From NCBI GenBank assembly GCA_028285545.1, contig JANQPA010000043.1, positions 1 to 64,000 on the forward strand: 64,000 bases of DNA. Reading direction: 5' to 3'. The notes beneath the pieces were generated by a model that searched no databases, was not told the DNA's origin, and saw nothing but the letters and a program-made list of their open reading frames with translations. The stretch is from Saprospiraceae bacterium (GTDB lineage: Bacteria; Bacteroidota; Bacteroidia; Chitinophagales; Saprospiraceae). Positions 44,193-53,457 of this stretch are shown here, in pieces. The number at the start of each line of letters is the position of its first letter. The first letter of the stretch is position 1. The position numbers and the translations under genes were made by a program.

Positions 44193-45956
44193 ATGAAACT
44201 ACGACAAAAAACAAGGAGATTAAGACTTCCTGACTGGAGCCTGAGTATATCGTTAATAATATTATTTTGTTTTACTTGCCAAATCGAAATATTGGCCCAG
44301 AATAATCTAAACTTCGATAGCCATTTACAGCAGATCCATGCTAATGGCAGCCATCAGGATTATAAGATCCCTACTTCGGGGTATTCATACCTCTATTTGG
44401 AAGCTCGAGGAGCTGATGGGGGAAAAAGATCTACTTCATCCTATACCAGAGGTGGGGGTACGGGGGCGAATATAAGTGCTACTTTTTCAATAGGAACAGC
44501 TGTTAATCAATTAGCAGCAGGAGGGATTATTCGCTTTGTGATAGGTAAAAGTGGAAGCAATTCCACTGATGGTGGGCTGTCTGGTGGCGGCGGTGGTGGG
44601 GGTACTGGAATCCTATACTTACCTCCTGGTAAATCTACTAACTCTGCGAACGATTGGAAACTTTTAATGGTAGCCGGTGGTGGTGGCGGAGCCAGTGGCG
44701 ATTGTTGCAGTAACAGAACTACTGGTGTAGAGGGCCAAATTGGGGACCCAGGTAGTGGCCAAACAACTAATGGTGGTGGGCTTTATGGGGCTAATCCTGG
44801 TACAGACGGGAATGGTGGCGCAGCTTATCATCCTCTTCCAGAAGGTGGACAAGGTGGGGAGCAAAACTTTGACCTCAGAAACATTGAGGGGGGCTTCGGT
44901 TTTGGTGCAGGTAGTGCTGGTTGTAATTCATGTAATGGTGCTGGCGGTGGTGGCGGTGGCGGTTATACCGGTGGTAAAGATGGTTATGTAGGCCTTGGCG
45001 ATAGTGAAGGTGGAAGAGGAGGAACGAGTTATATTAACGAACAATATGCAGTTCCAACATCCATATTAAAGCAACGTTACGGCGAAGCCGGCAATCCAAA
45101 GGATGGATTCGCTATTTATCAGGGGACTAATTCAGCTACCTTTTTTCGTTCCTGGGGTTCTTTTATTTCCTTGAACAGCCATACCAATAAATGTATTGAC
45201 CTGGATGATGGCAATACTAGTAATGGTAACAAGATCCAGATATGGGACTGCCAAAAAAATAATGATCACCAGGCCTGGATATTGGATGGAGAAATGATCC
45301 GGCTGAAAAAAGATCTTAATAAATGCCTGAACCTCACTGGTGGAAGTACCAGCAATGGAGCCAATATCCAGATATGGGACTGCCTGAATAATTGGAATCA
45401 ACAATGGATCTTGGACAGCAATACCGGACAGATCATATTTAAAGGTAATACCAACAAATGCCTTGATCTTGAAAGTGGCAGTACTAGCAATGGCACCAAA
45501 CTCCATTTATGGGACTGCCAAAATAACTCCACTCAAGCCTGGACCATTCCAAAACGAATTATGCTAAAAAGTGCATCCAACAAATGTATCGATCTGAATG
45601 ATGGCAATACAAGTAATGGCTCTGCCAAGATCCAGATCTGGTCTTGTCAGGATGCCAATAATCACCAAGGTTGGGTTTTTGATGGGAATAAAATCCACTC
45701 TGTCATCAACCATAACAAATGTCTCGACCTATCTGCGGGCAATACCAGCAATGGAGCCAAGATCCAGTTGTGGGATTGTCAGAGTGGTAACTCCAATCAG
45801 GAATGGATTTTGGATAATAATTCCAGACAGATCAGATTTAAAGGTAATACCAACAAATGTCTTGATTTGGAAAACGGAAATACCAGTAATGGAGGAAGAA
45901 TCCAATTATGGGACTGTTATTTGGGTAACATCAATCAAATGTGGCTTATTCGATAA
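44193..45956 (+). CDS. Secreted glycine-rich (ALK/LTK-like) plus double ricin-lectin protein, paralogue 3
   Basis: 587 residues: signal peptide (ISLIILFCFTCQIEILAQ), glycine-rich domain (YLYLEARGADGGKR, LMVAGGGGGASGDCC, GFGFGAGSAGCNSCNGAG), then six trefoil subdomains. The first trefoil is nearly identical to that of paralogue 1 (FFRSWGSFISL, MIRLKKDLNKCLNL, NNWNQQWILDSNTGQI). A stretch in the second trefoil (KCLDLSAGNTSNGAKIQLWD) instead matches paralogue 2 closely at the DNA level, so the gene is a mosaic. No sorting tail follows. A GC-rich 10-bp inverted repeat follows the gene. Confidence 0.87.
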   Translation: MKLRQKTRRLRLPDWSLSISLIILFCFTCQIEILAQNNLNFDSHLQQIHANGSHQDYKIPTSGYSYLYLEARGADGGKRSTSSYTRGGGTGANISATFSIGTAVNQLAAGGIIRFVIGKSGSNSTDGGLSGGGGGGGTGILYLPPGKSTNSANDWKLLMVAGGGGGASGDCCSNRTTGVEGQIGDPGSGQTTNGGGLYGANPGTDGNGGAAYHPLPEGGQGGEQNFDLRNIEGGFGFGAGSAGCNSCNGAGGGGGGGYTGGKDGYVGLGDSEGGRGGTSYINEQYAVPTSILKQRYGEAGNPKDGFAIYQGTNSATFFRSWGSFISLNSHTNKCIDLDDGNTSNGNKIQIWDCQKNNDHQAWILDGEMIRLKKDLNKCLNLTGGSTSNGANIQIWDCLNNWNQQWILDSNTGQIIFKGNTNKCLDLESGSTSNGTKLHLWDCQNNSTQAWTIPKRIMLKSASNKCIDLNDGNTSNGSAKIQIWSCQDANNHQGWVFDGNKIHSVINHNKCLDLSAGNTSNGAKIQLWDCQSGNSNQEWILDNNSRQIRFKGNTNKCLDLENGNTSNGGRIQLWDCYLGNINQMWLIR

Positions 45957-45965
45957 TCCTTTCTT

Positions 45966-46045
45966 GGCCCATCCTTTTTTTAAAGCTGCTCAGAATGCTA
46001 TTTTAAGCCGATGAGTTGACATTTAAACCTGATTTAGGATGGGCC
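45966..46045. terminator. Inverted repeat after the lectin cluster
   Basis: GGCCCATCCT (45966-45975) is perfectly inverted at 46036-46045 with a 60-nt loop. A T run follows the left arm and another (TCGTTTTTTTC) follows the right arm. This is a possible cluster terminator, but the loop is long. Confidence 0.4.
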
Positions 46046-46190
46046 CATTCGTTTTTTTCAATAACAAAAAAGAATTCGTCGAGTTTGTGTTAAAATATAT
46101 TAAGGCATAAGGATTATTGAATTTCAGTAAACATGGTGTTATATTTTTCTGTAAATTGAGCTTGCATCCAAAAGCCATTGGAAAAATAGA

Positions 46191-49100
46191 ATGCTCAAAA
46201 GGTTTACTATCCTCTTTTCTGCAATCATGTTCTGTTCTAATATTCTATCAGGACAGACAACAACTATTCCCAGCTACCAAGGAATAGGAGATCCCTATCT
46301 TCAACATTTTACTGCTCAAGACTATGAAGCTTCTTCTCAAAATTGGAAAATTATCCAGGATCAGCGTGGATTGATGTATTTTGGAAATACGGCTGGTATT
46401 CTGGAATATGATGGCGTTAACTGGCGTAGGATAAACACCCCTTTAGGATCTGTAATTCGTGCATTAGCTATTGACGATCGAGGAATTATTTATGCAGGAG
46501 GACAGGGAGAAATTGGATATTTAGCTCCGGATTCTTTAGGCCAATTGACTTTTGTTTCCTTAAATGAGTGGATACCAGAGGAATATCGAGATTTTGCAGA
46601 TGTGCAATATGTAAATATAACAGAAAATGGGATCGTTTTTAATCCTCTTAAGTACCTGTTTCGTTGGCAATTTGAAGATGCCGAACCTTCCCTCTCAAGC
46701 CAAAGGCCTGCCAAAGGAAAAATGACGGTATTTTCTCCTAAAGAAAACGAAAGTTTTCACAACTCTCAGGTATTTAATGATAAGCTCTATATCCATTTTC
46801 CCTACATAGGTTTACATGTTTTGGAAAAGGATTCCTTTCAACTCATACCTGATGGAGCATTTTGGGCAAGAAAAGCGCTTCGATTTATTTATCCTTTAGA
46901 AGATAACCCGTCTGGTTTTATCATTGGGAGTGGTTTTCAAGGGGTCTATATACATGACGGTAGTACATTCCAGGCTTTAGATCGCGATCCGGCTTTAGCA
47001 GCATTTTTATCTGATAAAACTTTGTTTGGAAGTTGTAAATTACCAGATGGTAAATTCGCTATAGGTACCTTGAGTGGCGAAATGGGAATTATTAATGAGC
47101 AGGGAGATTTATTACGAATAGTGGATAAAAATTCTGGACTACAAGATGTTTTCGTTTTAGATGCTCAAACTGATCGGGAAGGTGGACTTTGGCTGGCCCT
47201 GGGAAATGGCATTAGCAGGATGGAGCTCCCTGGTCCCTTCACTCGTTTTCAAAAAGCACATGGTATTGAGGGAACCATGATGACAGTCTTGCGTCACCAA
47301 GGCAATCTGTATGGAGGAGGAGCTGAAGGGCTTTTTAAATGGTCTGATGTTGGAGATTCTAAAACCACCCCCTTGTTTGTCAAGGTAGATGGTATTGAAA
47401 ACCAAACCTGGGATCTACTGTCTACCCCTGAAGGCCTATTGATTGCTAACCATTTTGGAATTTATATTCTTAAAAATAACCGCGTAGATACTATTTTTGA
47501 ACAAAGAAGTACTACTCCTTTTAAACTACTGGCCTCCTCTCACCATCCTAATCTTGTCTTTGCTGCGCTTAATAATGGTCTGTCTATTTTACAAAGAGTT
47601 TCCGGAAATTGGATTTATTCAGGAAGGATAAAGGATGTTAATGAGAATATTAATACTATAGTCGAAGAAAACGCTACTACCTTTTGGGCAGGAACCCGCT
47701 ATCAAGGATATTTGAAAATTAAACTGGAATCTAACTTGTTAGAGGCTCTAAATAAGGGTATTGAAATAAAGGATTCCGCACTAATTGCTGAACTTAATAC
47801 TTTCGGACCCTCTGCCGGAGTCCCCTCTTCTACTGCAAAAGTATTCACCATTGGAGGAAATCCCGTATTTGCTACTCAGGCAGGTTTAAGACGTTTTGAC
47901 TCTGACCAGGGCGTTTTTGTTCCTTATAATTCCTTTGGAGAAGAGCTAGCGGATACTACCAGGGCTATTACACTTTTGCAAGAAGATTCTGATCAGAGTA
48001 TTTTGGTGTTCAGTGGCAAAGGCCAACCCCGTGCCGGTTATCTACAACGAGGATCGGATGGGAATTTTAAATTGGATGAAACTGCATTTCGGCGCTTGCA
48101 AGGCATCAGAGAGATGCATCGATTTTATCAAGATCCGGCAAATCCTTCTATAATCTGGATACCTGGAAATGATGGTTTGATTCGTTATGATCGCTCTATA
48201 CAAAAGGATTATACCGTGCCATTTCAGGCTCAGATTCGAAAGGTCATCGCAACACAAGATTCTACCCTTTTTTTGGGATATGCTAATTCACCGACTTGGG
48301 AGTCAATAAGTCTTAAATATGCCGAAAATGCGCTACGCTTTGAATATGCAGCACCCAGTTATGATGAGTTGAAGGCTAATGAATACCAGGTTATACTTGA
48401 AGGTTTTGATAAGGAATGGTCCAACTGGACCCAAGAAACCCAAAAGGATTACACTAACCTTCCTGAAGGAACATATCGTTTTCGCGTCCGAGCTCGAAAC
48501 CTTTATGGGACAGAAAGTCAAGAAGATGTATTTACCTTTAAAGTCTTACCTCCATTTTATCGAACTTGGTGGGCTTATTTAATTTATGGCCTGTTGGGGA
48601 TTGGACTCATCTATGGTATTGTTCAGTGGCGCTCTCGTCAGCTAAAACAACGCAATCTTGAGTTAGAAGCCATTGTCAAAGATCGCACCAGGGAAGTTAG
48701 CGAACAGGCAGAGAAACTCAAAGAACTTGATAAGGCCAAAACCCATTTTTTTACCAATATATCTCACGAATTTCGCACACCACTCACTGTAATCCAGGGG
48801 ATGGCAGGGCAAATTGAAGAAGATCCAGATAAATGGGCTAAAAAAGGAACCTCCTTGATCAAACGCAACTCAGGCAATTTGTTGAATCTGGTAAACCAAA
48901 TCCTGGACTTACGAAAACTAGAGTCTGATAAACTCAAATTGCAATTGGTTCAAGCAGATATCATTCGGCATTTAAAATATATCATTGAATCCTTCCACTC
49001 CTTTGCAGAAGGCAAAGATATTGCATTAAATTTCTCGCCTCATTCAGAAAAACTAATGATGGATTTTGATCCCGAAAAGATTATCCGGGTGATGTCCAAT

Positions 49101-50291
49101 TTATTATCAAATGCCATCAAATTTACGGAAAAGGGAGGCCAGGTTGAGATCCATACATCCATAGAATCTCAGAATGGTAATTCAGAAATGTCTTCAGAAA
49201 ATCTGGTATTGATTGTTAAAGACTCGGGAGTGGGCATACAGCCTGAAAAACTTCCACATATTTTCGATCGCTTTTATCAAATTGATGATCCGGCAGTTCG
49301 TCATGAAGGAGGGACTGGTATCGGACTGTCCCTGGTACGAGAATTAGTACAATTAATGAAGGGGACAATAACTGTAGAGAGTGAAGTCGGAAAGGGTACA
49401 GCTTTTGCCATTGCATTGCCAATAAGCAGAAATGAAAAATTATCAGAAAACATTGCTAACCCGGATATAATTAAGTATCAAGGGGATAAAAATGGTGAAA
49501 CTATTGCTACGGCTCTTGTAAAAGCTACTACTGAAAATGCCCCCTCTCTATTGATTATTGAAGACAATCCAGATGTTGTGGAATATCTTAAAGCCTGCCT
49601 TGAAGATAGCTACGAATTACTCATCGCTAATGACGGAGAAGAAGGAATCGAAGTTGCCCAAAACCTGATTCCAGATCTGATTATTAGCGATGTAATGATG
49701 CCTAAAAAAGATGGGTATGAAGTCTGCAACACTCTTAAAACTGATGAACGAACCAGCCATATTCCTATTATTTTATTAACGGCCAAAGCGGATCATGATT
49801 CAAAGATGACTGGATTAAAAGTGGGTGCCGATGCTTATCTTGCCAAACCATTTGATAAAGAAGAGTTATTTATCCGTCTTAAAAAATTGCATCAGCTTAG
49901 GCTGCAATTGCAGGCTCGATACAGTTCCTTGGAATCAACCGCACAAACATCTTCTGAACCTCAAGCTCAAATAGAGGATGCTTTTATTCAAAAATTGAGA
50001 TCGCTTATCGAATCCCAAATTGATGATCCAGATCTTAGCATCCAAAAAGTCAGTAAGGAGTTGTTTATGAGTCGGGCACATCTTCACAGAAAAGTTAGTG
50101 CTCTAACCGGCCAATCACCTTCCGTTTTTATCCGCAGGATTCGCCTGCACAAGGCCAAAGAAATGTTGGAGAATGGTGAATTAAATGTTACTCAGATTGC
50201 CTACGAAGTAGGCTTTAAAAACCCTTCCTATTTTACTACTTCCTTTAAAGAAGAATTTGGAGTCGCTCCCCGCGAAGTTTTTAAAGGCTAG
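46191..50291 (+). CDS. Hybrid two-component system protein (propeller sensor, kinase, receiver, AraC HTH)
   Basis: 1366 residues. Signal peptide (RFTILFSAIMFCSNILSG). Residues ~45-690 form Reg_prop-type beta-propellers (YEGSSQNW-like start with GLMYFGNTAGILEYDG). A Y_Y_Y domain occupies ~700-790, and a membrane helix lies at ~793-812 (AYLIYGLLGIGLIYGIVQW). HisKA has the phospho-acceptor His in FFTNISHEFRTPL (~858), and the HATPase has N-box NLLSNAIKF and GTGIGLSLVREL. The receiver carries Asp in LIISDVMMP (~1166), and an AraC HTH spans ~1265-1366 (QIAYEVGFKNPSYFTTSFKE). Such proteins sense a periplasmic glycan and activate nearby genes. Here the neighbours are lectins and a secretin rather than SusCD. 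It is the best candidate activator for the two matching promoters at 39962 and 50398. Confidence 0.95.
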   Translation: MLKRFTILFSAIMFCSNILSGQTTTIPSYQGIGDPYLQHFTAQDYEASSQNWKIIQDQRGLMYFGNTAGILEYDGVNWRRINTPLGSVIRALAIDDRGIIYAGGQGEIGYLAPDSLGQLTFVSLNEWIPEEYRDFADVQYVNITENGIVFNPLKYLFRWQFEDAEPSLSSQRPAKGKMTVFSPKENESFHNSQVFNDKLYIHFPYIGLHVLEKDSFQLIPDGAFWARKALRFIYPLEDNPSGFIIGSGFQGVYIHDGSTFQALDRDPALAAFLSDKTLFGSCKLPDGKFAIGTLSGEMGIINEQGDLLRIVDKNSGLQDVFVLDAQTDREGGLWLALGNGISRMELPGPFTRFQKAHGIEGTMMTVLRHQGNLYGGGAEGLFKWSDVGDSKTTPLFVKVDGIENQTWDLLSTPEGLLIANHFGIYILKNNRVDTIFEQRSTTPFKLLASSHHPNLVFAALNNGLSILQRVSGNWIYSGRIKDVNENINTIVEENATTFWAGTRYQGYLKIKLESNLLEALNKGIEIKDSALIAELNTFGPSAGVPSSTAKVFTIGGNPVFATQAGLRRFDSDQGVFVPYNSFGEELADTTRAITLLQEDSDQSILVFSGKGQPRAGYLQRGSDGNFKLDETAFRRLQGIREMHRFYQDPANPSIIWIPGNDGLIRYDRSIQKDYTVPFQAQIRKVIATQDSTLFLGYANSPTWESISLKYAENALRFEYAAPSYDELKANEYQVILEGFDKEWSNWTQETQKDYTNLPEGTYRFRVRARNLYGTESQEDVFTFKVLPPFYRTWWAYLIYGLLGIGLIYGIVQWRSRQLKQRNLELEAIVKDRTREVSEQAEKLKELDKAKTHFFTNISHEFRTPLTVIQGMAGQIEEDPDKWAKKGTSLIKRNSGNLLNLVNQILDLRKLESDKLKLQLVQADIIRHLKYIIESFHSFAEGKDIALNFSPHSEKLMMDFDPEKIIRVMSNLLSNAIKFTEKGGQVEIHTSIESQNGNSEMSSENLVLIVKDSGVGIQPEKLPHIFDRFYQIDDPAVRHEGGTGIGLSLVRELVQLMKGTITVESEVGKGTAFAIALPISRNEKLSENIANPDIIKYQGDKNGETIATALVKATTENAPSLLIIEDNPDVVEYLKACLEDSYELLIANDGEEGIEVAQNLIPDLIISDVMMPKKDGYEVCNTLKTDERTSHIPIILLTAKADHDSKMTGLKVGADAYLAKPFDKEELFIRLKKLHQLRLQLQARYSSLESTAQTSSEPQAQIEDAFIQKLRSLIESQIDDPDLSIQKVSKELFMSRAHLHRKVSALTGQSPSVFIRRIRLHKAKEMLENGELNVTQIAYEVGFKNPSYFTTSFKEEFGVAPREVFKG

Positions 50292-50397
50292 TCTTTCTTA
50301 ATGTAGGATTTTTAGAATTTCTCACCCCTTTTTTCTTAAAAAAAGAGGAATGATTCAATTTTAAATCGTTGATAATCAATTGACTGGGTGTCTATGT

Positions 50398-50460
50398 TAC
50401 ATAAGTGAAAGTATTTAAGACATAGCTTAAAGTACGGCCTCTCTGAAATCTACACCTTTG
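50398..50460 (+). promoter_or_regulatory. Promoter of the secretin operon with two activator-type direct repeats
   Basis: TACATAAG (50398-50405) and GACATAGC (50419-50426) are direct repeats 21 bp apart. CACCTTTG (50453-50460) lies at the same distance as in the lectin promoter. Over the 30 bp covering the repeats, 24 positions match 39959-39988. Confidence 0.6.
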
Positions 50461-50523
50461 TAGCATACCTTTTTTGCTGCAGCAATTTGAAAGGGGCAAT
50501 TTAAAAAATCAATGATACCTACA

Positions 50524-51615
50524 ATGAAAAACGCAACACTTTTAATCGCAATTATATGTAGTCTTTTTTGGCTGCAACCGTCTTCCCAAGTCTATGGGCA
50601 GTCCATCGTCAAAGAATATAAAATCAAGAATCTCATTTCTGATGTTGTACTACGCCAGGTGCAGCAAATCAACCAGAGTGTTTCTATGTATGAACACAAG
50701 GAAGGAAACCGTATCATTTTGGTTGGAGATTCCCTTGCCATAGAAAGCGCCATAAAGCAATTAGAACTCCTCGATTCCAAACAAATGATGATTACCATAG
50801 AATTTATGTTGGTGGAATATTTTCATCAAAATGACTTTGAATGGGGAATTGATATTACCAGGGGTACTAGCGGAAATTTTAGCAATGCAAGTTTTACACC
50901 AGGCGTAAACGAAAGTACCAATTCATTTTTATTCAATGCTGTCACCAAACTGTCACCCGGGTTTCAGTTTAATCTAAGGGCATTGGTCAGCGATGACAAA
51001 GCCAAAGTTTTAACCAATCCCCATTTAGTGGTAGAAAGTGGCAAAGAAGCTGAGTTAATGCTCAAGGACAGAAGGACTTTTGTATTGGAAACGGCTACCA
51101 TTAATGGCATCACAACTACCTTACAACAGATTGAGGCCGGTATTATACTGAACATTAGTGCTGTACCCACCCATGACTCTTTGGTTCATCTATCAATTAA
51201 TGGGACAATTTCCGAATTCTTACCTTTTTCCAATTCTGGTGAGTTTTTAATTGAAGAAAATTCTATCAAAACAGAAGTGGACGTTAGAGATGGACATACA
51301 CTTATACTAGGAGGATTAATCAAAGAGCAAACAAACATAGTAAATGGGGGAGTGCCTTTACTCAAGGATGTTCCGGTTCTGGGACTTTTATTCAAGAAAA
51401 AACGTGAGATCAAAAATTATGTAGAACGGGTCATGTACATCACTCCCTATCTACATCCTATCACGGAATTATCAGAATATCAGCGAATTCGAAAACTGAC
51501 TCCTCTGGAAGAAAAAATTGAACAAATCATAGAAAGAGATCCAGAGTTTCTCAAGTACGAAAAAAGTAAGAAATCATTACGGAAAAACCGCAAAGCCCGT
51601 CGTAGAGGGAATTAA
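50524..51615 (+). CDS. Minimal secretin-domain outer-membrane protein
   Basis: 363 residues from MKNATLLIAIICSLFWLQPS; a start four codons upstream (50512) is equally possible. After the signal peptide, residues ~30-90 resemble a secretin N-domain (YKIKNLISDVVLRQVQQINQ, GDSLAIESAIKQLELLD). Residues ~95-325 match the secretin/type II-III secretion protein core (LVSDDKAKVLTNPHLVVESG, GHTLILGGLIKEQ, GGVPLLKDVPVLGLLFKKKR). At this length it lacks the multiple N0-N3 domains of GspD or PilQ, and no other secretion or pilus genes are nearby. The C-terminus is Lys/Arg-rich. I infer an outer-membrane pore or a secretin-derived scaffold. It shares a promoter type with the lectin cluster and is followed 22 bp later by a thioredoxin-fold gene. 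Confidence 0.85.
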   Translation: MKNATLLIAIICSLFWLQPSSQVYGQSIVKEYKIKNLISDVVLRQVQQINQSVSMYEHKEGNRIILVGDSLAIESAIKQLELLDSKQMMITIEFMLVEYFHQNDFEWGIDITRGTSGNFSNASFTPGVNESTNSFLFNAVTKLSPGFQFNLRALVSDDKAKVLTNPHLVVESGKEAELMLKDRRTFVLETATINGITTTLQQIEAGIILNISAVPTHDSLVHLSINGTISEFLPFSNSGEFLIEENSIKTEVDVRDGHTLILGGLIKEQTNIVNGGVPLLKDVPVLGLLFKKKREIKNYVERVMYITPYLHPITELSEYQRIRKLTPLEEKIEQIIERDPEFLKYEKSKKSLRKNRKARRRGN

Positions 51616-51637
51616 TCAATCTTTAAAATAAAATGCC

Positions 51638-53080
51638 ATGAAATATTTAAGTATAATTTTTGTAATGGTCGGTTTAGTGTTCATTTTTAGCGCAGCCAAA
51701 CACAAAATTTATTCTCAAACGGAAACGAATATCAGCATTCAAGTCCGAGGATTAACAGGGGGAAAAGTTTATTTAATAGGCATCCATAAAAATGTAAAAT
51801 CGAAGGTAGATTCGGCAATGATAGATACGGAAGGGAATTTTAACTTTAAAATTAAGGAAGGCCTGAAGCCTGGAGCCTATCTGGTTAATTTTCCAGACAG
51901 TACGGACCTCAAAATATTAGTAGATAAAGATCAAGATTTTGCCTTGACTACATCCGCTAACAATCTGTTGGGAAACATGGAGGTAGAAGGAAGTTTAGAA
52001 AATGAATTGCTGTTTAACAATTTACAATATCAACGCCAAATAGAAACACAATTATATGGCTTGCAAGAACAAATTCAGCAGTTAGCAGCGAATGGTCAAG
52101 ACTATTCAAATCTAATAACGAAAGGTAATGAGCTTTATAAAAATCGGGCTTCATATGCTGAAAAATTGTGTAGAAAATACCCCAGATCTTTATTTGCAAA
52201 AATGACTAAAGCCGATCGTAAACTTGAGTTACCAGAAAATCTAGTGGGCCCCTCCGTTGATCCAAATGCCAAACAATATTATTTGCGCCATCATTTTTGG
52301 GATCAGGTCGATTTCAGTGATGCCCGTTTACTTCGTACGCCAGTCATTTTTAATAAACTCATGACCTATCTCTATCAAATGACTCCCGTTCAAACAGATT
52401 CTATGATTCAGGCAGTAGATCATTTGATGGCTAAGGTGCAAGATTATCCCGAGTATTATCGATTTTTTGCTGAATGGATTACTGCCGATTATCGCCCCAA
52501 TCACAGTCCGGTAATGGACCCTGAAGCACTTTATATTCATATGGTAAATACATACCTGATTCAGGACAGTGCTGAATGGATGGATTCGATTTCTGCATAT
52601 GCCTGGCAAGTGAGAGCAAAGGATAGATCCCATGGTTTGATAGGCAGTACAGCAGCCGATATTATGGCCAAAGATCCTAATGGCCAAATGCGCTCCTTGT
52701 ATGACTTAACTTCTCCCTATACCATTTTATACTTCTATAATCCTGATTGTAGTCATTGTATTGAAGAAGCTCCTAAAATGGTACAGTTTTATGAAATGTG
52801 GAAGGGAAGAGGGTTAGAAGTGTTGGCAGTAGCTTTGTACACAGAGGAATCAGAGTGGAAGGATTTCATTTCGCAAAATAATATGAATTGGATTAATGTA
52901 CGTGCCATTGAAGAAACTGATATTGACTCTAAATACTATGTGGAAGGAACCCCCGAGATTTATCTAATCAATCCCGAAAGAAAAGTCATTGGTAAACACC
53001 TGAATATAGAAGAGATCCAAGGGGTTGTTCAGATGGATTATCAAAATAGAGTCAATAAACAAATTACTACAACTAACTAA
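51638..53080 (+). CDS. TlpA-like thioredoxin-fold protein with DUF4369/DUF5106-type N-terminus
   Basis: 480 residues. It has an N-terminal signal anchor (LSIIFVMVGLVFIFSAA), then a beta-sandwich like DUF4369 (ISIQVRGLTGGKVYLIGIHK, GAYLVNFPDSTDLKILVDKD). A helical middle of DUF5106 type follows (~110-330). The C-terminal thioredoxin fold has redox motif YNPDCSHCIEEAP (CxxC) and cis-Pro region EGTPEIYLINPERKVIG. It is probably a periplasmic disulfide reductase or isomerase. Being 22 bp downstream of the secretin gene, it is likely co-transcribed and may help fold its exported clients. The secreted glycine-rich lectins with their GDCC motif are one possibility. Confidence 0.87.
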   Translation: MKYLSIIFVMVGLVFIFSAAKHKIYSQTETNISIQVRGLTGGKVYLIGIHKNVKSKVDSAMIDTEGNFNFKIKEGLKPGAYLVNFPDSTDLKILVDKDQDFALTTSANNLLGNMEVEGSLENELLFNNLQYQRQIETQLYGLQEQIQQLAANGQDYSNLITKGNELYKNRASYAEKLCRKYPRSLFAKMTKADRKLELPENLVGPSVDPNAKQYYLRHHFWDQVDFSDARLLRTPVIFNKLMTYLYQMTPVQTDSMIQAVDHLMAKVQDYPEYYRFFAEWITADYRPNHSPVMDPEALYIHMVNTYLIQDSAEWMDSISAYAWQVRAKDRSHGLIGSTAADIMAKDPNGQMRSLYDLTSPYTILYFYNPDCSHCIEEAPKMVQFYEMWKGRGLEVLAVALYTEESEWKDFISQNNMNWINVRAIEETDIDSKYYVEGTPEIYLINPERKVIGKHLNIEEIQGVVQMDYQNRVNKQITTTN

Positions 53081-53185
53081 TACCTTCATTAAAGGACTAA
53101 AGCAGAGGACGTCTTTTGTAGGAGCTTTAAGCTCCAGTATCATTGATTTATTTATGGGAACCTGGTTGTGCTGGGTTCCCTTTTT

Positions 53186-53246
53186 CAATGTCAATATCAA
53201 TGTCAATAGCAATAGCAATAGTAATAGTAATGTCAATAGCAATAGT
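53186..53246. repeat. Hexanucleotide microsatellite related to the array at 11381
   Basis: Degenerate CAATGT, CAATAT, CAATAGC and AATAGT units after the thioredoxin gene. The core AATAGC unit is the same as in the array at 11399. Short reading frames across it (Asn/Ser repeats) are spurious. Confidence 0.9.
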
Positions 53247-53457
53247 TGTTGAGGGGATAATTTTAATAAAATGCAAATTTTTAACAAGCGCTAAATTTAT
53301 TCCACATATTTGTCCACATACTTAATTTTTAGTGTTTTAGTGTAAAGATATGATTATTAGTCAGTTAATTTAATGTGAATTTAGTTTTCCACAGAGTGTT
53401 AGTAACTATATGTGTAAAATGTTGTAAAAAAACGCCCACAAAAGTAAATTGCTAGAC

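Noticed and set aside
40514-45014. Several frames of over 60 codons antisense to, or shifted within, the glycine-rich regions
   Set aside because: Poly-Gly codons (GGN) avoid stops in all frames. These frames have low-complexity Val/Ala/Pro content and no starts in context.
53025-53325. Short frames across the second hexanucleotide array
   Set aside because: They overlap the end of the thioredoxin-fold gene or consist of microsatellite-derived Asn/Ser/Val residues, with no plausible start or homology.
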